Counted from the first letter of the stretch, positions 1-8,570 are shown. The stretch: DNA of 64,000 bases from Pseudomonas sp. ERMR1:02 (GCF_002277815.1 NZ_NKJI01000026.1:1-64000); one strand, 5' to 3'. Numbers and translations: made by a program. The notes: a model not told the origin generated them from the sequence alone.

Positions 1-1
1 G

Positions 2-322
2 CCCGTCGTCCATTGGCTGCTGGTACTGCGCGAGGCCGACATCCTCTGCTCGAAGGTCAGCGACTACAACGACGTGCTGGCCGATCCGCAAATCGCCAGC
101 AACGGCATGCTGGTGGATCTGCATCACCCGCAGCATGGGGTGGTGAGGGTGCCTGGGTTTCCGATCAACCGTTTGGAGGCGGCGCAAGTGCCTTATGCAC
201 CAGCACCGGGGAATGGCGAGCATTCGCGGAAGGTGTTGCGGGAATTTGCCTTTTCCGAAGAAGAAATCGAAGCCCTGCTAGCGTCTAACGCTATGCGCTG
301 CCCGGAGCAAACCTTGGCCTGA
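2..322 (+). CDS. CaiB/BaiF family (class III) CoA-transferase, C-terminal part only
   Basis: The reading frame is open from the window edge to the TGA at 320-322, leaving about 106 C-terminal residues. The stretch with GFPINRLEAA followed by a final helix of acidic residues resembles the end of class III CoA-transferases, which move CoA between acyl-CoA thioesters and free acids in the cytoplasm. The catalytic aspartate of this family lies in the missing N-terminal part, so activity and substrate cannot be judged. The gene is followed immediately by REP doublets. Family assignment is moderate because only the C-terminus is visible. Confidence 0.7.
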   Translation, partial: PVVHWLLVLREADILCSKVSDYNDVLADPQIASNGMLVDLHHPQHGVVRVPGFPINRLEAAQVPYAPAPGNGEHSRKVLREFAFSEEEIEALLASNAMRCPEQTLA

Positions 323-338
323 ACGGCCAACACCCAAC

Positions 339-408
339 CTGTAGGAGCAAAGCTTGCTCGCGATAGCGCTCTCAAGAACGCCATCGCGGGCAAGCCGTGC
401 TCCTACAG
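339..408. repeat. REPIN (REP doublet) 1
   Basis: Inverted arms CTGTAGGAGCAAAGCTTGC and GCAAGCCGTGCTCCTACAG enclose a short spacer. Typical Pseudomonas REP doublet; its counterpart in the duplicated unit is at 1880-1947. Confidence 0.85.
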
Positions 409-447
409 ATTTTGTGTCGCCATAACCAATGATTTCAAAGCCCAAAT

Positions 448-549
448 CTGTAGGAGCGAGCTTGCTCGCGAAGGTCGTGAACGATAACGCGTAAAACCAG
501 ATGCCCAACGGCGCCCTCTGGTTCTTCGCGAGCAAGCTCGCTCCTACAG
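448..549. repeat. REPIN 2
   Basis: Arms CTGTAGGAGCGAGCTTGCTC and its complement at the far end. The spacer carries the recurrent core GGTCGTGAACGATAACGCG found in many REPINs of this window. Confidence 0.9.
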
Positions 550-620
550 AGTTTCAGTGAGAACAAATACATCGCACCCCTAGCAGTTCTGATAGTTCCC
601 ACCCTGCGCAAAACCGCCAA

Positions 621-635
621 TACTGGCTGCCAGTA
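621..635. promoter_or_regulatory. Palindrome in RHS-1 leader (possible operator)
   Basis: TACTGGCTGCCAGTA is a perfect 15-base palindrome about 25 bases before the RHS-1 start. The identical sequence at 2161-2175 precedes RHS-2. A regulatory role is inferred from position and conservation only. Confidence 0.4.
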
Positions 636-659
636 CTGCTAACTCTCGGAGCGCGTGCG

Positions 660-1693
660 ATGCACCCTCTACCCCAAACCGTGCTCTGCCGTTATGGCTA
701 TGATCCCCTGGATCGATTGACCAGCCACACACTGCCGGGTAACACGGAGCGTCAGCGTTTTTACTGTAAAGGCGATTGGCCACCGAGATACAGGGTGCAC
801 TGCACTATTCAATTTTCCAGCAGGGCGAGCGGTTGCTGGCGGAACAGCAAAGCGAGGGTGGTGCACTCGACACAACTTTATTAGCCACCGACATGCAACG
901 CTCGGTATTGCAGACGCTCAAGGCCAATCATCCGCGTCGACCCATTGCCTATACACCGTATGGTTATCGACATGCCGAAAACGATTTGACCAGTTTGCTG
1001 GGGTTTAACGGCGAACGGCTGGATTCGGTGACGAGCAATTATCTGTTGGGAAATGGGTATCGCGCGTTTAATCCATGGTTGATGCGGTTTAATAGTCCAG
1101 ACAGTTTGAGCCCATTTGAAAAGGGTGGTTTGAATGCATATACATATTGCTTGGGAGATCCAATTAATAGGCTAGACCCCAATGGACACCTCTCATTTAA
1201 GACAGCGGCAAACATATTGACTCAACTTAAAAAGCTTAGAAGACAAGCTGCAAATGCTCTAAGCTTACCCCCACAAGCGCGCATCCAACACATAAAAGAA
1301 TTTTATGAAAAAACAAGAAACAACCACCGAAATTTACTAATCTCAAATCATCAAAAAAAACTTGAAACACCAAATTTACAATCATTAGCAGGTGAGACTA
1401 TACGCACTAAAAACATTTCACCTGAGGGAGCACCAAAGAGAATCATAGATATAATCAACCTCCCTGGCCGGAAGGATTTTATGGAGGTCATAGATATGTC
1501 TTGGGAACGATCGATTACAGACGCTGACATCAAATTATCTACAATAGACTTTGATCGCTTAGAGTTATTATCAAAGCAAGCCACTCCAAGATTACGACAA
1601 GCCGCTCAATTTTATTATAACTTACTAATGGAAAACGCCCCATTGAGGCCTCGATTACTCGACGAAGTTAACAGGCTAAGGGCCTCCACGTAG
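660..1693 (+). pseudogene. RHS repeat-associated core protein (RHS-1) with variable C-terminal tip, frameshifted
   Basis: This is a short orphan RHS protein: one RHS core ending in the INRLDPNGH motif, then a tip of about 170 residues. Codons 1-38 are read from 660, after which the frame changes near 771-774. The paralogue at 2200 continues in frame at the same place, and adding one C to CC near 773 restores a 344-residue protein. The tip is AT-rich, Lys/Asn/Ile-rich and unlike that of RHS-2, as expected for a polymorphic toxin whose tip is exchanged. I do not recognise the tip fold. No immunity gene is visible downstream. The frameshift may be a sequencing error or real inactivation. Confidence 0.75.
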
Positions 1694-1708
1694 CAAATCG
1701 CAACAACG

Positions 1709-1864
1709 TTCGCCCTGGACGTTCACCCCGATGTAATGACCATGGATTTGGCCGACCGTACCGAAAGAACCAGCCGCAACACCCTGCTGGGCATCACCTA
1801 AGTCATCATGCTCGGCGAGCTGGCGGTAAACCGCGCGCTGGACCAACTCGACCCGACCAAGTAA
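1709..1864 (+). pseudogene. DUF6124 family relic with internal stop
   Basis: The frame reads as the C-terminal half of a DUF6124 protein: DVMTMDLADRTER, then NTLLGIT, a TAA at 1799-1801, then VIMLGELAVNRALDQLDP. In this Pseudomonas family the stop position is normally glutamine, so CAA to TAA explains it. No start codon or N-terminal half remains upstream, because the AT-rich RHS-1 tip abuts it. Function of DUF6124 is unknown. Family recognition is from memory of its characteristic C-terminal helix. Confidence 0.6.
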
Positions 1865-1879
1865 AGCCAACACCAATCT

Positions 1880-1947
1880 CGTAGGAGCAAAGCTTGCTCG
1901 CGATGGCAATTTCACAGACGCCATCACCGGCAAGCCGTGCTCCTACG
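1880..1947. repeat. REPIN 3
   Basis: Counterpart of REPIN 1 in the duplicated RHS unit; arms GTAGGAGCAAAGCTTGCTCG and CAAGCCGTGCTCCTAC. Confidence 0.85.
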
Positions 1948-1987
1948 GGTTTTGAGTCATCCCAACCAAAGCTGACACCGCCCAAAA

Positions 1988-2089
1988 CTGTAGGAGCGAG
2001 CCTGCTCGCGAAGGTCGTCAACGATTACGCGTAAAAACAGATACCCTGCGGCGCCCTCGGGTTTTTCGCGAGCAGGCTCGCTCCTACAG
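1988..2089. repeat. REPIN 4
   Basis: Counterpart of REPIN 2; spacer has the GGTCGTCAACGATTACGCG core. Confidence 0.9.
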
Positions 2090-2160
2090 GATTTCGGTGA
2101 GGACAGATACAAGGCAAACCTAGCAGTTCTGATAGTTCACACCCTCCGCGAAACCGCCAA

Positions 2161-2175
2161 TACTGGCTGCCAGTA
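2161..2175. promoter_or_regulatory. Palindrome in RHS-2 leader (possible operator)
   Basis: Same TACTGGCTGCCAGTA palindrome at the same distance from the start codon as in RHS-1; role inferred. Confidence 0.4.
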
Positions 2176-2199
2176 CTGCTAACTCTTGGAACGCGTGCG

Positions 2200-3267
2200 A
2201 TGCAACTTCTACCCCAAACCGTGCTTTGCCGTTATCGCTATGATCCCCTGGATCGATCGACCAGCCACACAGTGCCGGGTAACCCGGAGCGTCAGCGTTT
2301 TTACTGTAAAAGCCGATTGGCCACCGAGATACAGGGTGCACTGCACCACTTAATTTTCCAGCATGGCGACCAGTTGTTGGCACAGCAACTACGCCAGGAA
2401 GGCGAAGTCGGTACCACATTACTGGCCACTGATACGCAACGCTCGGTATTGCAGTCGCTCAGTGGCGATCAGCAGCGGCAGCAAATTGTCTACACACTCT
2501 ACGGATATCGCTCAGCCGAAAGTGGGTTAACCAGCCTACTGGGGTTCAATGGCGAACGTGCCGATCCGGTGACCGGGCATTATTTATTGGGGAACGGGTA
2601 CAGAGCGTTCAACCCAATATTGATGCGATTTAATAGTCCCGACAGCTGGAGTCCATTTGCTAAAGGGGGGTTAAACTCGTATGCATATTGTTTGTTGGAC
2701 CCTGTCAACCTAATCGACCAAAATGGGCATAACCCGTTTAAAGCGATTAAGACTTTTTTTGGAAACCTCATAAAGTCTAAAAAATCCGCAGCCAGTAGCA
2801 CGTCAATACATCGCACACCAAGTTTCAATGGCAGGTCACCTGCGCGAAGACACTCATCGCCATCGCTTCTAACTGCGTCACCGTCAGATGATCAACTCAC
2901 TGACTGGGACTTAATTGGACATCATGGAACCAGCAGCAACTATAGTGGTAGTTTGATGGCTGGTCTTGATCCAAAGTTCATGGGGAAAAGTACCAACATG
3001 ATGCTTGGTGACGGGTTTTATTTCGGGACGCGAGATATTGCTGAGGAGTTCTCCTTTCGTGTAGCAGACCCTTATGGACCGTCGAACTCTAGATTTGGAC
3101 AACCTAAGGTGCTTGGTGTCTATACCGAAAATTTTGACAGGTTGAAGCCAGGCGAAGATTACTTGGTATCAAGATCTGTAAGTATTTATCGTACAAACCC
3201 AAATGGAAAGTTTGGCATATGGAACTATAGGGAAATTGTTGCAAAAGAGCATATTTACACAGCTTAG
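2200..3267 (+). CDS. Short RHS protein (RHS-2) with putative ADP-ribosyltransferase-like toxin tip
   Basis: A 355-residue protein. Residues 1-175 are a single RHS core closely similar to RHS-1, ending in VNLIDQNGH (the DPxG-type RHS boundary). Residues 176-235 are a Ser/Arg-rich linker. Residues 236-355 contain HHGTS (His242), DGFYFGT (Tyr274) and a C-terminal NYREIVAKE (Glu345 or Glu350), the spacing expected of an H-Y-E ADP-ribosyltransferase fold such as the PARP-like or HYD1 toxin domains. No signal peptide is present, so export would rely on a secretion apparatus elsewhere, for example T6SS or a Tc-like route. No immunity gene follows. RHS assignment is firm; the ART tip is inferred from motifs. 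Confidence 0.75.
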   Translation: MQLLPQTVLCRYRYDPLDRSTSHTVPGNPERQRFYCKSRLATEIQGALHHLIFQHGDQLLAQQLRQEGEVGTTLLATDTQRSVLQSLSGDQQRQQIVYTLYGYRSAESGLTSLLGFNGERADPVTGHYLLGNGYRAFNPILMRFNSPDSWSPFAKGGLNSYAYCLLDPVNLIDQNGHNPFKAIKTFFGNLIKSKKSAASSTSIHRTPSFNGRSPARRHSSPSLLTASPSDDQLTDWDLIGHHGTSSNYSGSLMAGLDPKFMGKSTNMMLGDGFYFGTRDIAEEFSFRVADPYGPSNSRFGQPKVLGVYTENFDRLKPGEDYLVSRSVSIYRTNPNGKFGIWNYREIVAKEHIYTA

Positions 3268-3303
3268 TAATAAGAGATGCTGGTTTTCAAAGGAAAACTA
3301 TCA

Positions 3304-3340
3304 GCCCTAGACCTTATGAAACTCCCTTGTCATCTAGGGC
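3304..3340. terminator. Hairpin after RHS-2
   Basis: GCCCTAGA (3304-3311) pairs perfectly with TCTAGGGC (3333-3340) across a 21-base loop. No T-run follows, so intrinsic termination is uncertain. Confidence 0.35.
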
Positions 3341-3546
3341 CGTTGCAAATGTAGAGAGGGTGCGCAGTCTGTTTTTCAATAAAACCTTCCGTCGATGAGA
3401 GTCCTTTTCTCTCCCCTATGGTCGTGTTCTACGGTTCTGAACAACAGATAAAAAATTGGCGCCGTAGTTGACCTTTTCACGCCATCACTATCAATGCTGG
3501 TTTGGTGCTTTACTAAAGAGCTTCTGCACCCTGCGAGAGTCCCACC

Positions 3547-4467
3547 ATGAACCGCAACGACCTGCGCCGCGTGGACATGAACCTGTTGGTGATTTTCGAA
3601 ACCCTGATGTTCGAAAAAAACCTGACCCGGGCCGGGGAAAAGCTATTCCTCGGCCAACCCGCCGTAAGCGCGGCGCTGGCGCGGTTGCGGGATTTGTTCG
3701 ATGACCCGCTGCTGGTACGCAACGGCCGGGTGCTGGAGCCGACTCAGCGGGCTCTGGCGATTCTCCAGGAATTGAAACCAGCGATGGACACCATTTCCGG
3801 CGCGGTCAGCCGGGCCAAGGATTTCGACCCTTCAACCAGCCGCGATGTTTTTCGCATTGGCCTGTCCGACGACGCCGAGTTCGGCCTGTTTCCGCCGTTG
3901 CTCAAGCAGATACGCGAAGAGGCGCAGAACGTCGTGGTGGTCGTGCGGCGGGTGAATTACTTGTTGATGTCGTCGATGCTCGCCACCGGGGAGATTTCCG
4001 TTGGGATCAGCTACACCACCGAGTTGCCGGCCAATGCCAAGCGCAAGAAGCTGCGGGACTTGAGCGTGAAGATCCTGCGCGGTGATGACCGGCCCGGCAC
4101 CCTGACCCTGGATGAGTTCTGCGAACGTCCGCACGCGTTGGTGTCTTTTTCCGGCGATTTGACCGGTGCGATCGACACCGATCTAGCACGCATCGGTCGT
4201 TCGCGCCGGGTAGTTTTGGCGGTGCCGCAATTTTCCGGCTTGCGCGCCCTGCTCGCCGGCACCGATATGCTCGCCACCGTGCCGGATTACGCGGCGAGTG
4301 CGCTGATCGAAGGTAGCGACCAGTTACGTGCCGACGACGCGCCGTTTGAGATCAACCTGTCCGAACTGTCCATGGTCTGGAACGGCGTCAACGATAACGA
4401 TCCGGCAGAACGTTGGTTGCGCTCGCGAATAGCGGAGCACATGTCGGCTCCACTGCCGGGGCATTGA
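3547..4467 (+). CDS. LysR family transcriptional regulator
   Basis: A 306-residue cytoplasmic LysR regulator. The N-terminal winged helix-turn-helix covers residues 8-68, with LTRAGEKLFLGQPAVSAAL as the recognition region; residues 95-300 form the LysR effector-binding domain. The sequence DMNLLVIFETLM resembles the NodD/PnbR/LeuO branch rather than GcvA. The 3' end overlaps the convergent DinB gene by 80 bases. No divergent target gene sits directly upstream: the nearest is the RHS locus on the same strand, 280 bases away. Target and inducer are unknown. Confidence 0.9.
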   Translation: MNRNDLRRVDMNLLVIFETLMFEKNLTRAGEKLFLGQPAVSAALARLRDLFDDPLLVRNGRVLEPTQRALAILQELKPAMDTISGAVSRAKDFDPSTSRDVFRIGLSDDAEFGLFPPLLKQIREEAQNVVVVVRRVNYLLMSSMLATGEISVGISYTTELPANAKRKKLRDLSVKILRGDDRPGTLTLDEFCERPHALVSFSGDLTGAIDTDLARIGRSRRVVLAVPQFSGLRALLAGTDMLATVPDYAASALIEGSDQLRADDAPFEINLSELSMVWNGVNDNDPAERWLRSRIAEHMSAPLPGH

Positions 4468-4981
4468 GCGAATGGAATTTCGGGTCGGTCTCGCGTAGAT
4501 AGATCGGCAGGTCGGTCATGGGCGGCATGGCCGGGATTTCGAAGTACATCTGGATTATCCAACCCCTGTGATAACCGGAGTGGTTGACCACATGCAACAG
4601 CATCGCACCAGCGCTCATGGTGCCGCTTTCCCCGGAAATGAAGGTGAACCGCACGGGCCTGTCCAGCGAGGCATCGGTTTGCCGGGCCGCCCAGTCGCAG
4701 TACCAATGATCGACATTCTGTTGCGCCGAGCGCAGGTCTGCCAATGCGGGATAGATCAGATCATGGGAAGTTGTAAAGCCGTGCCCTCGGCCTTCGAGGT
4801 GGGCCTGCCAGAGACAGTCCACTACATAGATGTGGTTCAGTGTGCCGATCATGTTCTTGAAAATGCCGGCGCGTTCTTTTTCGACTTCGCCCGGTGGCAG
4901 TTGCGCCAGGTTATCGAAGAGGCGCCGGTTAGCCCATTGTTTGTAATCGGCGAGCATGCGGGCAGTGCGTACGTTGATCAT
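4388..4981 (-). CDS. DinB family protein (putative metal-dependent hydrolase/transferase)
   Basis: A 197-residue four-helix DinB/YfiT-type protein. The metal-binding histidines are visible: GTLNHIYVVD near residue 50, and HVVNHSGYHRG near residues 130-140, giving the usual three-His site. DinB superfamily members include thiol-dependent transferases and detoxification enzymes; the substrate here is unknown. The start at 4981 gives MINVRTARMLADYKQWAN, the normal family N-terminus. The gene runs tail-to-tail into the LysR gene with an 80-base overlap, so the last 27 codons are shared antisense. Family call is secure, function open. Confidence 0.88.
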   Translation of the reverse strand: MINVRTARMLADYKQWANRRLFDNLAQLPPGEVEKERAGIFKNMIGTLNHIYVVDCLWQAHLEGRGHGFTTSHDLIYPALADLRSAQQNVDHWYCDWAARQTDASLDRPVRFTFISGESGTMSAGAMLLHVVNHSGYHRGWIIQMYFEIPAMPPMTDLPIYLRETDPKFHSLNAPAVEPTCAPLFASATNVLPDRYR

Positions 4982-5160
4982 CAGAAGTCTCCGATGGCGA
5001 AGAGCACATCTTCCAAGGATAGCGCTATCTGCGAGCAGCGGCGCGGGCGCTGATCATCGGTAAGAACGCGCACTTCGACTGGGGAACTCCTGACGACCGC
5101 CGTGCATCCAAAAAATACAAGGTGCTTACTTTTTGCTGCACGCTTTCAGAGGACACCATC

Positions 5161-5481
5161 ATGCGCCGTCTGATTCTCGTTTCTTCCCTGCTGCTGTGTT
5201 TACCCTTCGGCTCTGCCATGGCCAAAGTGAACGCGGAGGATGTTGCCACATCGGCCGGCGTTTCCGCTTCTTTGTACTCAACGTTCAAGAACCACAAATT
5301 GATGATTCCCGCCCGAGACGACGCCTCCAGCTTCGTCGCCAGTGGCGGCACGATCCGCGGCGCGTACCTGGAGTCAGTACTCCAGCAGCTGCGGCAGAAT
5401 CATCCCGAACTCAACAACGCAAGCGACGAAGACCTGGCCCGCGCCATCCTCGTCCAGGACGGTGTTGCCGCAGATCAATAG
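5161..5481 (+). CDS. DUF2388 (TIGR02448-type) secreted protein
   Basis: A 106-residue protein starting at ATG 5161 behind AGAGGA; an earlier in-frame ATG at 5122 lacks a signal and is less likely. Residues 1-21 are a signal peptide ending SAMA. The mature part has DDASSFVASGGTIRGAYLES and the C-terminal ASDEDLARAIL, characteristic of the small DUF2388 family common in Pseudomonas. It is probably periplasmic. The family has no established function. It stands alone between convergent and divergent neighbours. Confidence 0.8.
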   Translation: MRRLILVSSLLLCLPFGSAMAKVNAEDVATSAGVSASLYSTFKNHKLMIPARDDASSFVASGGTIRGAYLESVLQQLRQNHPELNNASDEDLARAILVQDGVAADQ

Positions 5482-5567
5482 GCCACGCCAACCTCAGCAG
5501 TGGGGCTCGTGACACGTGAAAAGCGTTTGCGGCCCTGCCATGCTTCAGGTTCATCGTGGCTTGTGTT

Positions 5568-6476
5568 TCAACGAGCCCAGCCAGCGACCAGTTGAGCGCT
5601 GATGCTGACCCCGCCACATACCACTATCACCACGTCGTGTGCTTCGGCGATAGACGGGTGGTCCAGGTAGGCGATTGCCAGCGAAACACCGCAGGCGGGC
5701 TCGACCAATTGGCGCAAGTCGCTGGCGTAACGCACCACGCCCATGATCGCTTCCTCGTCGCTGAGAATGACCAACTCGTGGGGAAAATCGAGAATGTGTT
5801 GTACCGGCCACGCAGCCACCAGAGAGGCGCCGAGCGACCTGGCGACCGTATCGATCCGGGGGAACTTGACCGGATGTCCGGCACTGACAGCGGCGGCGAA
5901 AGACGCTGAACCCTGTGTTTCACACGCGATGATCCGGCAGTCCATGCGATTGTGGCGGATCAGTCCGGTGAGAATTCCCGCCAGCAAACCACCGCCCCCC
6001 ACCGACGTCACCAGCGCATCGACCTGCGGACAATCCTCTAGAATTTCATCGATCATCGTGCTGTGCCCTTCCCACAGCACCGGATGGTCGAAGGCGGGCA
6101 CGTATTCGGTGTCCACGCCTTGCGCCAACTCCTTCGCTCGTATATTGGCCTCGTCCCAGACCTTGCCATGGACGATCACCTCGGCACCGGTTTTCTTGAT
6201 CCTGGCGCGGGTGGATTCAGGCGTCGTGTGTGGTACCACGATGCAGGCCTTCAACCCCAGCCGGGCGGCGGCCACGGCGGTGGCGAACCCGGCGTTGCCG
6301 CCAGAAGGACAGATCACCTTGCGCTTACCCTGCGCTGCCGCCTGGCTGCACAAAAGCCCGATGCCGCGCAGCTTGAAGGAGCCGCTGGGTTGCAGGTTTT
6401 CCAGTTTGAGCCAGATTCGGCGCGATGGAGTCGACAGGTCTGGATGCAGGATCAAGGGCGTTCTGATGTGAAGCAT
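5568..6476 (-). CDS. PLP-dependent serine/threonine dehydratase
   Basis: A 302-residue fold-type II PLP enzyme. The PLP lysine lies in SGSFKLRG (about residues 31-38), the Asn contact in PSGGNAGFA, and the phosphate loop in SVGGGGLLAG. These features match L-serine/L-threonine deaminases, which release 2-oxo acid and ammonia in the cytoplasm. At about 300 residues there is no C-terminal ACT domain, so it is the short catabolic form resembling eukaryotic serine dehydratase. Start at 6476 is preferred because CAGGAG lies just upstream. It is monocistronic. Confidence 0.9.
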   Translation of the reverse strand: MLHIRTPLILHPDLSTPSRRIWLKLENLQPSGSFKLRGIGLLCSQAAAQGKRKVICPSGGNAGFATAVAAARLGLKACIVVPHTTPESTRARIKKTGAEVIVHGKVWDEANIRAKELAQGVDTEYVPAFDHPVLWEGHSTMIDEILEDCPQVDALVTSVGGGGLLAGILTGLIRHNRMDCRIIACETQGSASFAAAVSAGHPVKFPRIDTVARSLGASLVAAWPVQHILDFPHELVILSDEEAIMGVVRYASDLRQLVEPACGVSLAIAYLDHPSIAEAHDVVIVVCGGVSISAQLVAGWAR

Positions 6477-6582
6477 TTTGGGCTCCTGTTGCACGCCGTT
6501 GGCCCATCGAGTTTTCCACGGGTCAGCGGTGAACGGTGCTTTTTCAAGCTTAGTTCATGCGGCGTCGCTGATGACCCCATCA

Positions 6583-6684
6583 CTGTAGGAGCGAGCTCGC
6601 TCGCGAAAAACCCAAAGACACCGCTGCGCATCTGGTTTTACGCGTTATCGTTCACGACCATCGCGAGCAAGCTCGCTCCTACAG
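6583..6684. repeat. REPIN 5
   Basis: Arms CTGTAGGAGCGAGCTCGC and complement; spacer contains CGTTATCGTTCACGACC, the reverse of the common core. Lies between the 5' end of the dehydratase gene and the 3' end of the SDR gene. Confidence 0.9.
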
Positions 6685-6712
6685 TGAAGGCGACCGCTAG
6701 AACACCATTGAT

Positions 6713-7504
6713 TTAACGGTAACGCGGTGCCGCCGTGGAGTTGCCGAACAACCCGCAAAGCACTTGGCGCTGGGCTTCGTATTGGTCCCACTGTGCGCCG
6801 TCATGCAGGCTCGGAATGGTCACCACTTCCCCGTTGGCCAACCCCACCAGCGCGGCATCGACCATGTCTTCGGCGGACATCACGATTTCCTTCGGCAGGT
6901 TTTCGACCGGGTGACCGGCCTCAGTCCAGAAGTCCGTGGCGGTGGCGCCCGGCAACACAGCCTGGATGCGCACGCCTTTGTCGGTCAGTTCGCGGTGCAT
7001 CGACTGGCTCAAGGCCAGGACAAACGCCTTGGTCCCGCCGTACACGCCGTTGAGGACTTCCGGGGCGAAGGCGACGATCGAGGCAATGTTGATCACCGTC
7101 CCGTTGCCGCGAGCCACGAAACCGGGCGCCACCGCGTAAGCCAGACGCGTCAGCGCGGTGATGTTGAGGGTGATCATGTCTTGCATATCATCCACGGGAC
7201 TGCCGAGCAGCGGCATGACCGCGCCGACCCCGGCGTTATTGACCAGCAGGGTGATGCTCGCGTCGGAGCGCAGAATCTGTTCGATCCGCAGCAAGTCAGC
7301 CTTGTCTTTCAAATCAGCGGCAACCACTTCCACGTTGCGCCCGGTTTCGTCGCTCAAGCGGTTGGCCAGGGCATTGAGTTTTGCCTGGCTGCGCGCCACC
7401 AGAATCAGGTCGTAACCCTGACGGGCAAGACGGTCGGCATACACCGCGCCAATGCCCGACGAGGCGCCGGTGATCAATGCAGTACCTTTGGATGAAAGCG
7501 CCAT
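6713..7504 (-). CDS. Short-chain dehydrogenase/reductase (SDR)
   Basis: A 263-residue classical SDR. The NAD(P) loop TGASSGIG is near residues 13-20, the NNAG motif near 89, the catalytic Ser in NIASIVAFAPE, and Tyr/Lys in YGGTK near 155. It is a cytoplasmic oxidoreductase with unknown substrate. AAAGGAAA supports the start at 7504. It is divergent from the GlxA-type regulator at 7629, with 124 bases between, so that regulator may control it. This pairing of an SDR with an AraC/DJ-1 regulator suggests an inducible redox function. Confidence 0.92.
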   Translation of the reverse strand: MALSSKGTALITGASSGIGAVYADRLARQGYDLILVARSQAKLNALANRLSDETGRNVEVVAADLKDKADLLRIEQILRSDASITLLVNNAGVGAVMPLLGSPVDDMQDMITLNITALTRLAYAVAPGFVARGNGTVINIASIVAFAPEVLNGVYGGTKAFVLALSQSMHRELTDKGVRIQAVLPGATATDFWTEAGHPVENLPKEIVMSAEDMVDAALVGLANGEVVTIPSLHDGAQWDQYEAQRQVLCGLFGNSTAAPRYR

Positions 7505-7628
7505 GTTCAGTTTCCTTTACGGTGAGGCGAGATATTCGCCGGGTGTGAGCCGTTATAAATGGACTGACACGCGTCGCAAATGACGTTTAAAGTACGTTTT
7601 TCGGACATGACCGTTTGAGGACATAGCG

Positions 7629-8570
7629 ATGATCAGCGTGGCGTTTGTGGTTTTCGAGGGTTTCCAGTCCATGGCGCTGGCGGCGATGCCGGTGTTCGAG
7701 TACGCCAACTTCAGCGCCGGCGAAGCGCTGTACGAGGTGCGCGTGCTGTCCGAGGACGGCCGCACGCTGCGCGCCTCCGGCGGGTTGACGGTCGGCACTG
7801 AGGCGTTCGATGAACGGGTGATCGATACGGTCATCGTGGTCGGTGGTGATGCCATCCTCGAACAGGCGTCCGAAGCGGTACTCGATTACTTGCGTGCCAG
7901 CGTCAAAACCTCGCGGCGCACGGCGTCGATCTGCTCTGGCGCCTTCGTCATGGCCCAGGCCGGTTTGCTCGACGGACGGCGGGCAACCACGCACTGGGCC
8001 TATGCGCGGCAATTGCAGGAACGCTTTCCGTCGATCAAGGTGGAAGCCGACCGCATCTACGTGATTGACGATTCGATCTGGACGTCTGCCGGGATGACCG
8101 CCGGCATCGACCTGGCGCTGGCCATGGTCGAAAAGGACCACGGTGCCGATCTCGCCCGTTCCGTGGCGCAGAAACTGGTGATGTACCACCGCCGATCCGG
8201 CGGCCAGTCGCAACACTCGGCGCTGCTGGAGCTGGAGCCGAAATCGGACCGCATTCAAACCGTACTCGGCTATGCCCGGGAACACCTGGCCCAGGCGCTG
8301 TCGGTGGAACAACTGGCAGATGTGGCCCGCCTCAGCCCAAGGCAGTTCAGCCGCGCCTTTCGCGCTGAAACCGGACAATCGCCGGCCAAGGCCATCGAAA
8401 ACCTGCGCCTGGAAGCGGCACGGCAAATGCTCGAACGCGGGCGCCTGACGCTTGATCAGATCGCCCTGGAAACCGGCTTCAGCGACCGCCGCCGCATGCG
8501 CGAAGCGTTCCTGCGGGCGTTCGGGCAACCGCCGCAGGTGATTCGGCGTAGCGCAAGATCCGACGTTTGA
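7629..8570 (+). CDS. GlxA family (DJ-1/PfpI plus AraC) transcriptional regulator
   Basis: A 313-residue two-domain regulator. Residues 1-190 form a DJ-1/PfpI-like domain with the nucleophile-elbow sequence SICSGAFVMAQAG and the following RRATTHW. Residues 215-310 form an AraC double helix-turn-helix, including LSPRQFSRAFRAETGQSP and IALETGFSDRRRMREAFLR. Such proteins (GlxA, GbdR, ArgR-type) act as activators that sense nitrogenous metabolites. GAGGAC supports the start. The TGA stop lies at the edge of the inverted repeat at 8569. Divergent orientation suggests the adjacent SDR gene as target. Confidence 0.93.
   Translation: MISVAFVVFEGFQSMALAAMPVFEYANFSAGEALYEVRVLSEDGRTLRASGGLTVGTEAFDERVIDTVIVVGGDAILEQASEAVLDYLRASVKTSRRTASICSGAFVMAQAGLLDGRRATTHWAYARQLQERFPSIKVEADRIYVIDDSIWTSAGMTAGIDLALAMVEKDHGADLARSVAQKLVMYHRRSGGQSQHSALLELEPKSDRIQTVLGYAREHLAQALSVEQLADVARLSPRQFSRAFRAETGQSPAKAIENLRLEAARQMLERGRLTLDQIALETGFSDRRRMREAFLRAFGQPPQVIRRSARSDV

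Larger units (their letters stand above)
323..659. other. Intergenic region with two REPINs and the RHS-1 leader
   Basis: No gene is seen here. It holds two REP doublets (339-408 and 448-549) and a leader of about 110 bases before the first RHS gene. REPINs and leader recur in the same order at 1880-2199, so this segment is the left end of a tandem duplication. Confidence 0.8.
1694..2199. other. Region between the two RHS genes
   Basis: It contains the DUF6124 relic (1709-1864), two REPINs (1880-1947 and 1988-2089) and the RHS-2 leader, which copies the RHS-1 leader. No intact gene is seen. Confidence 0.75.
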
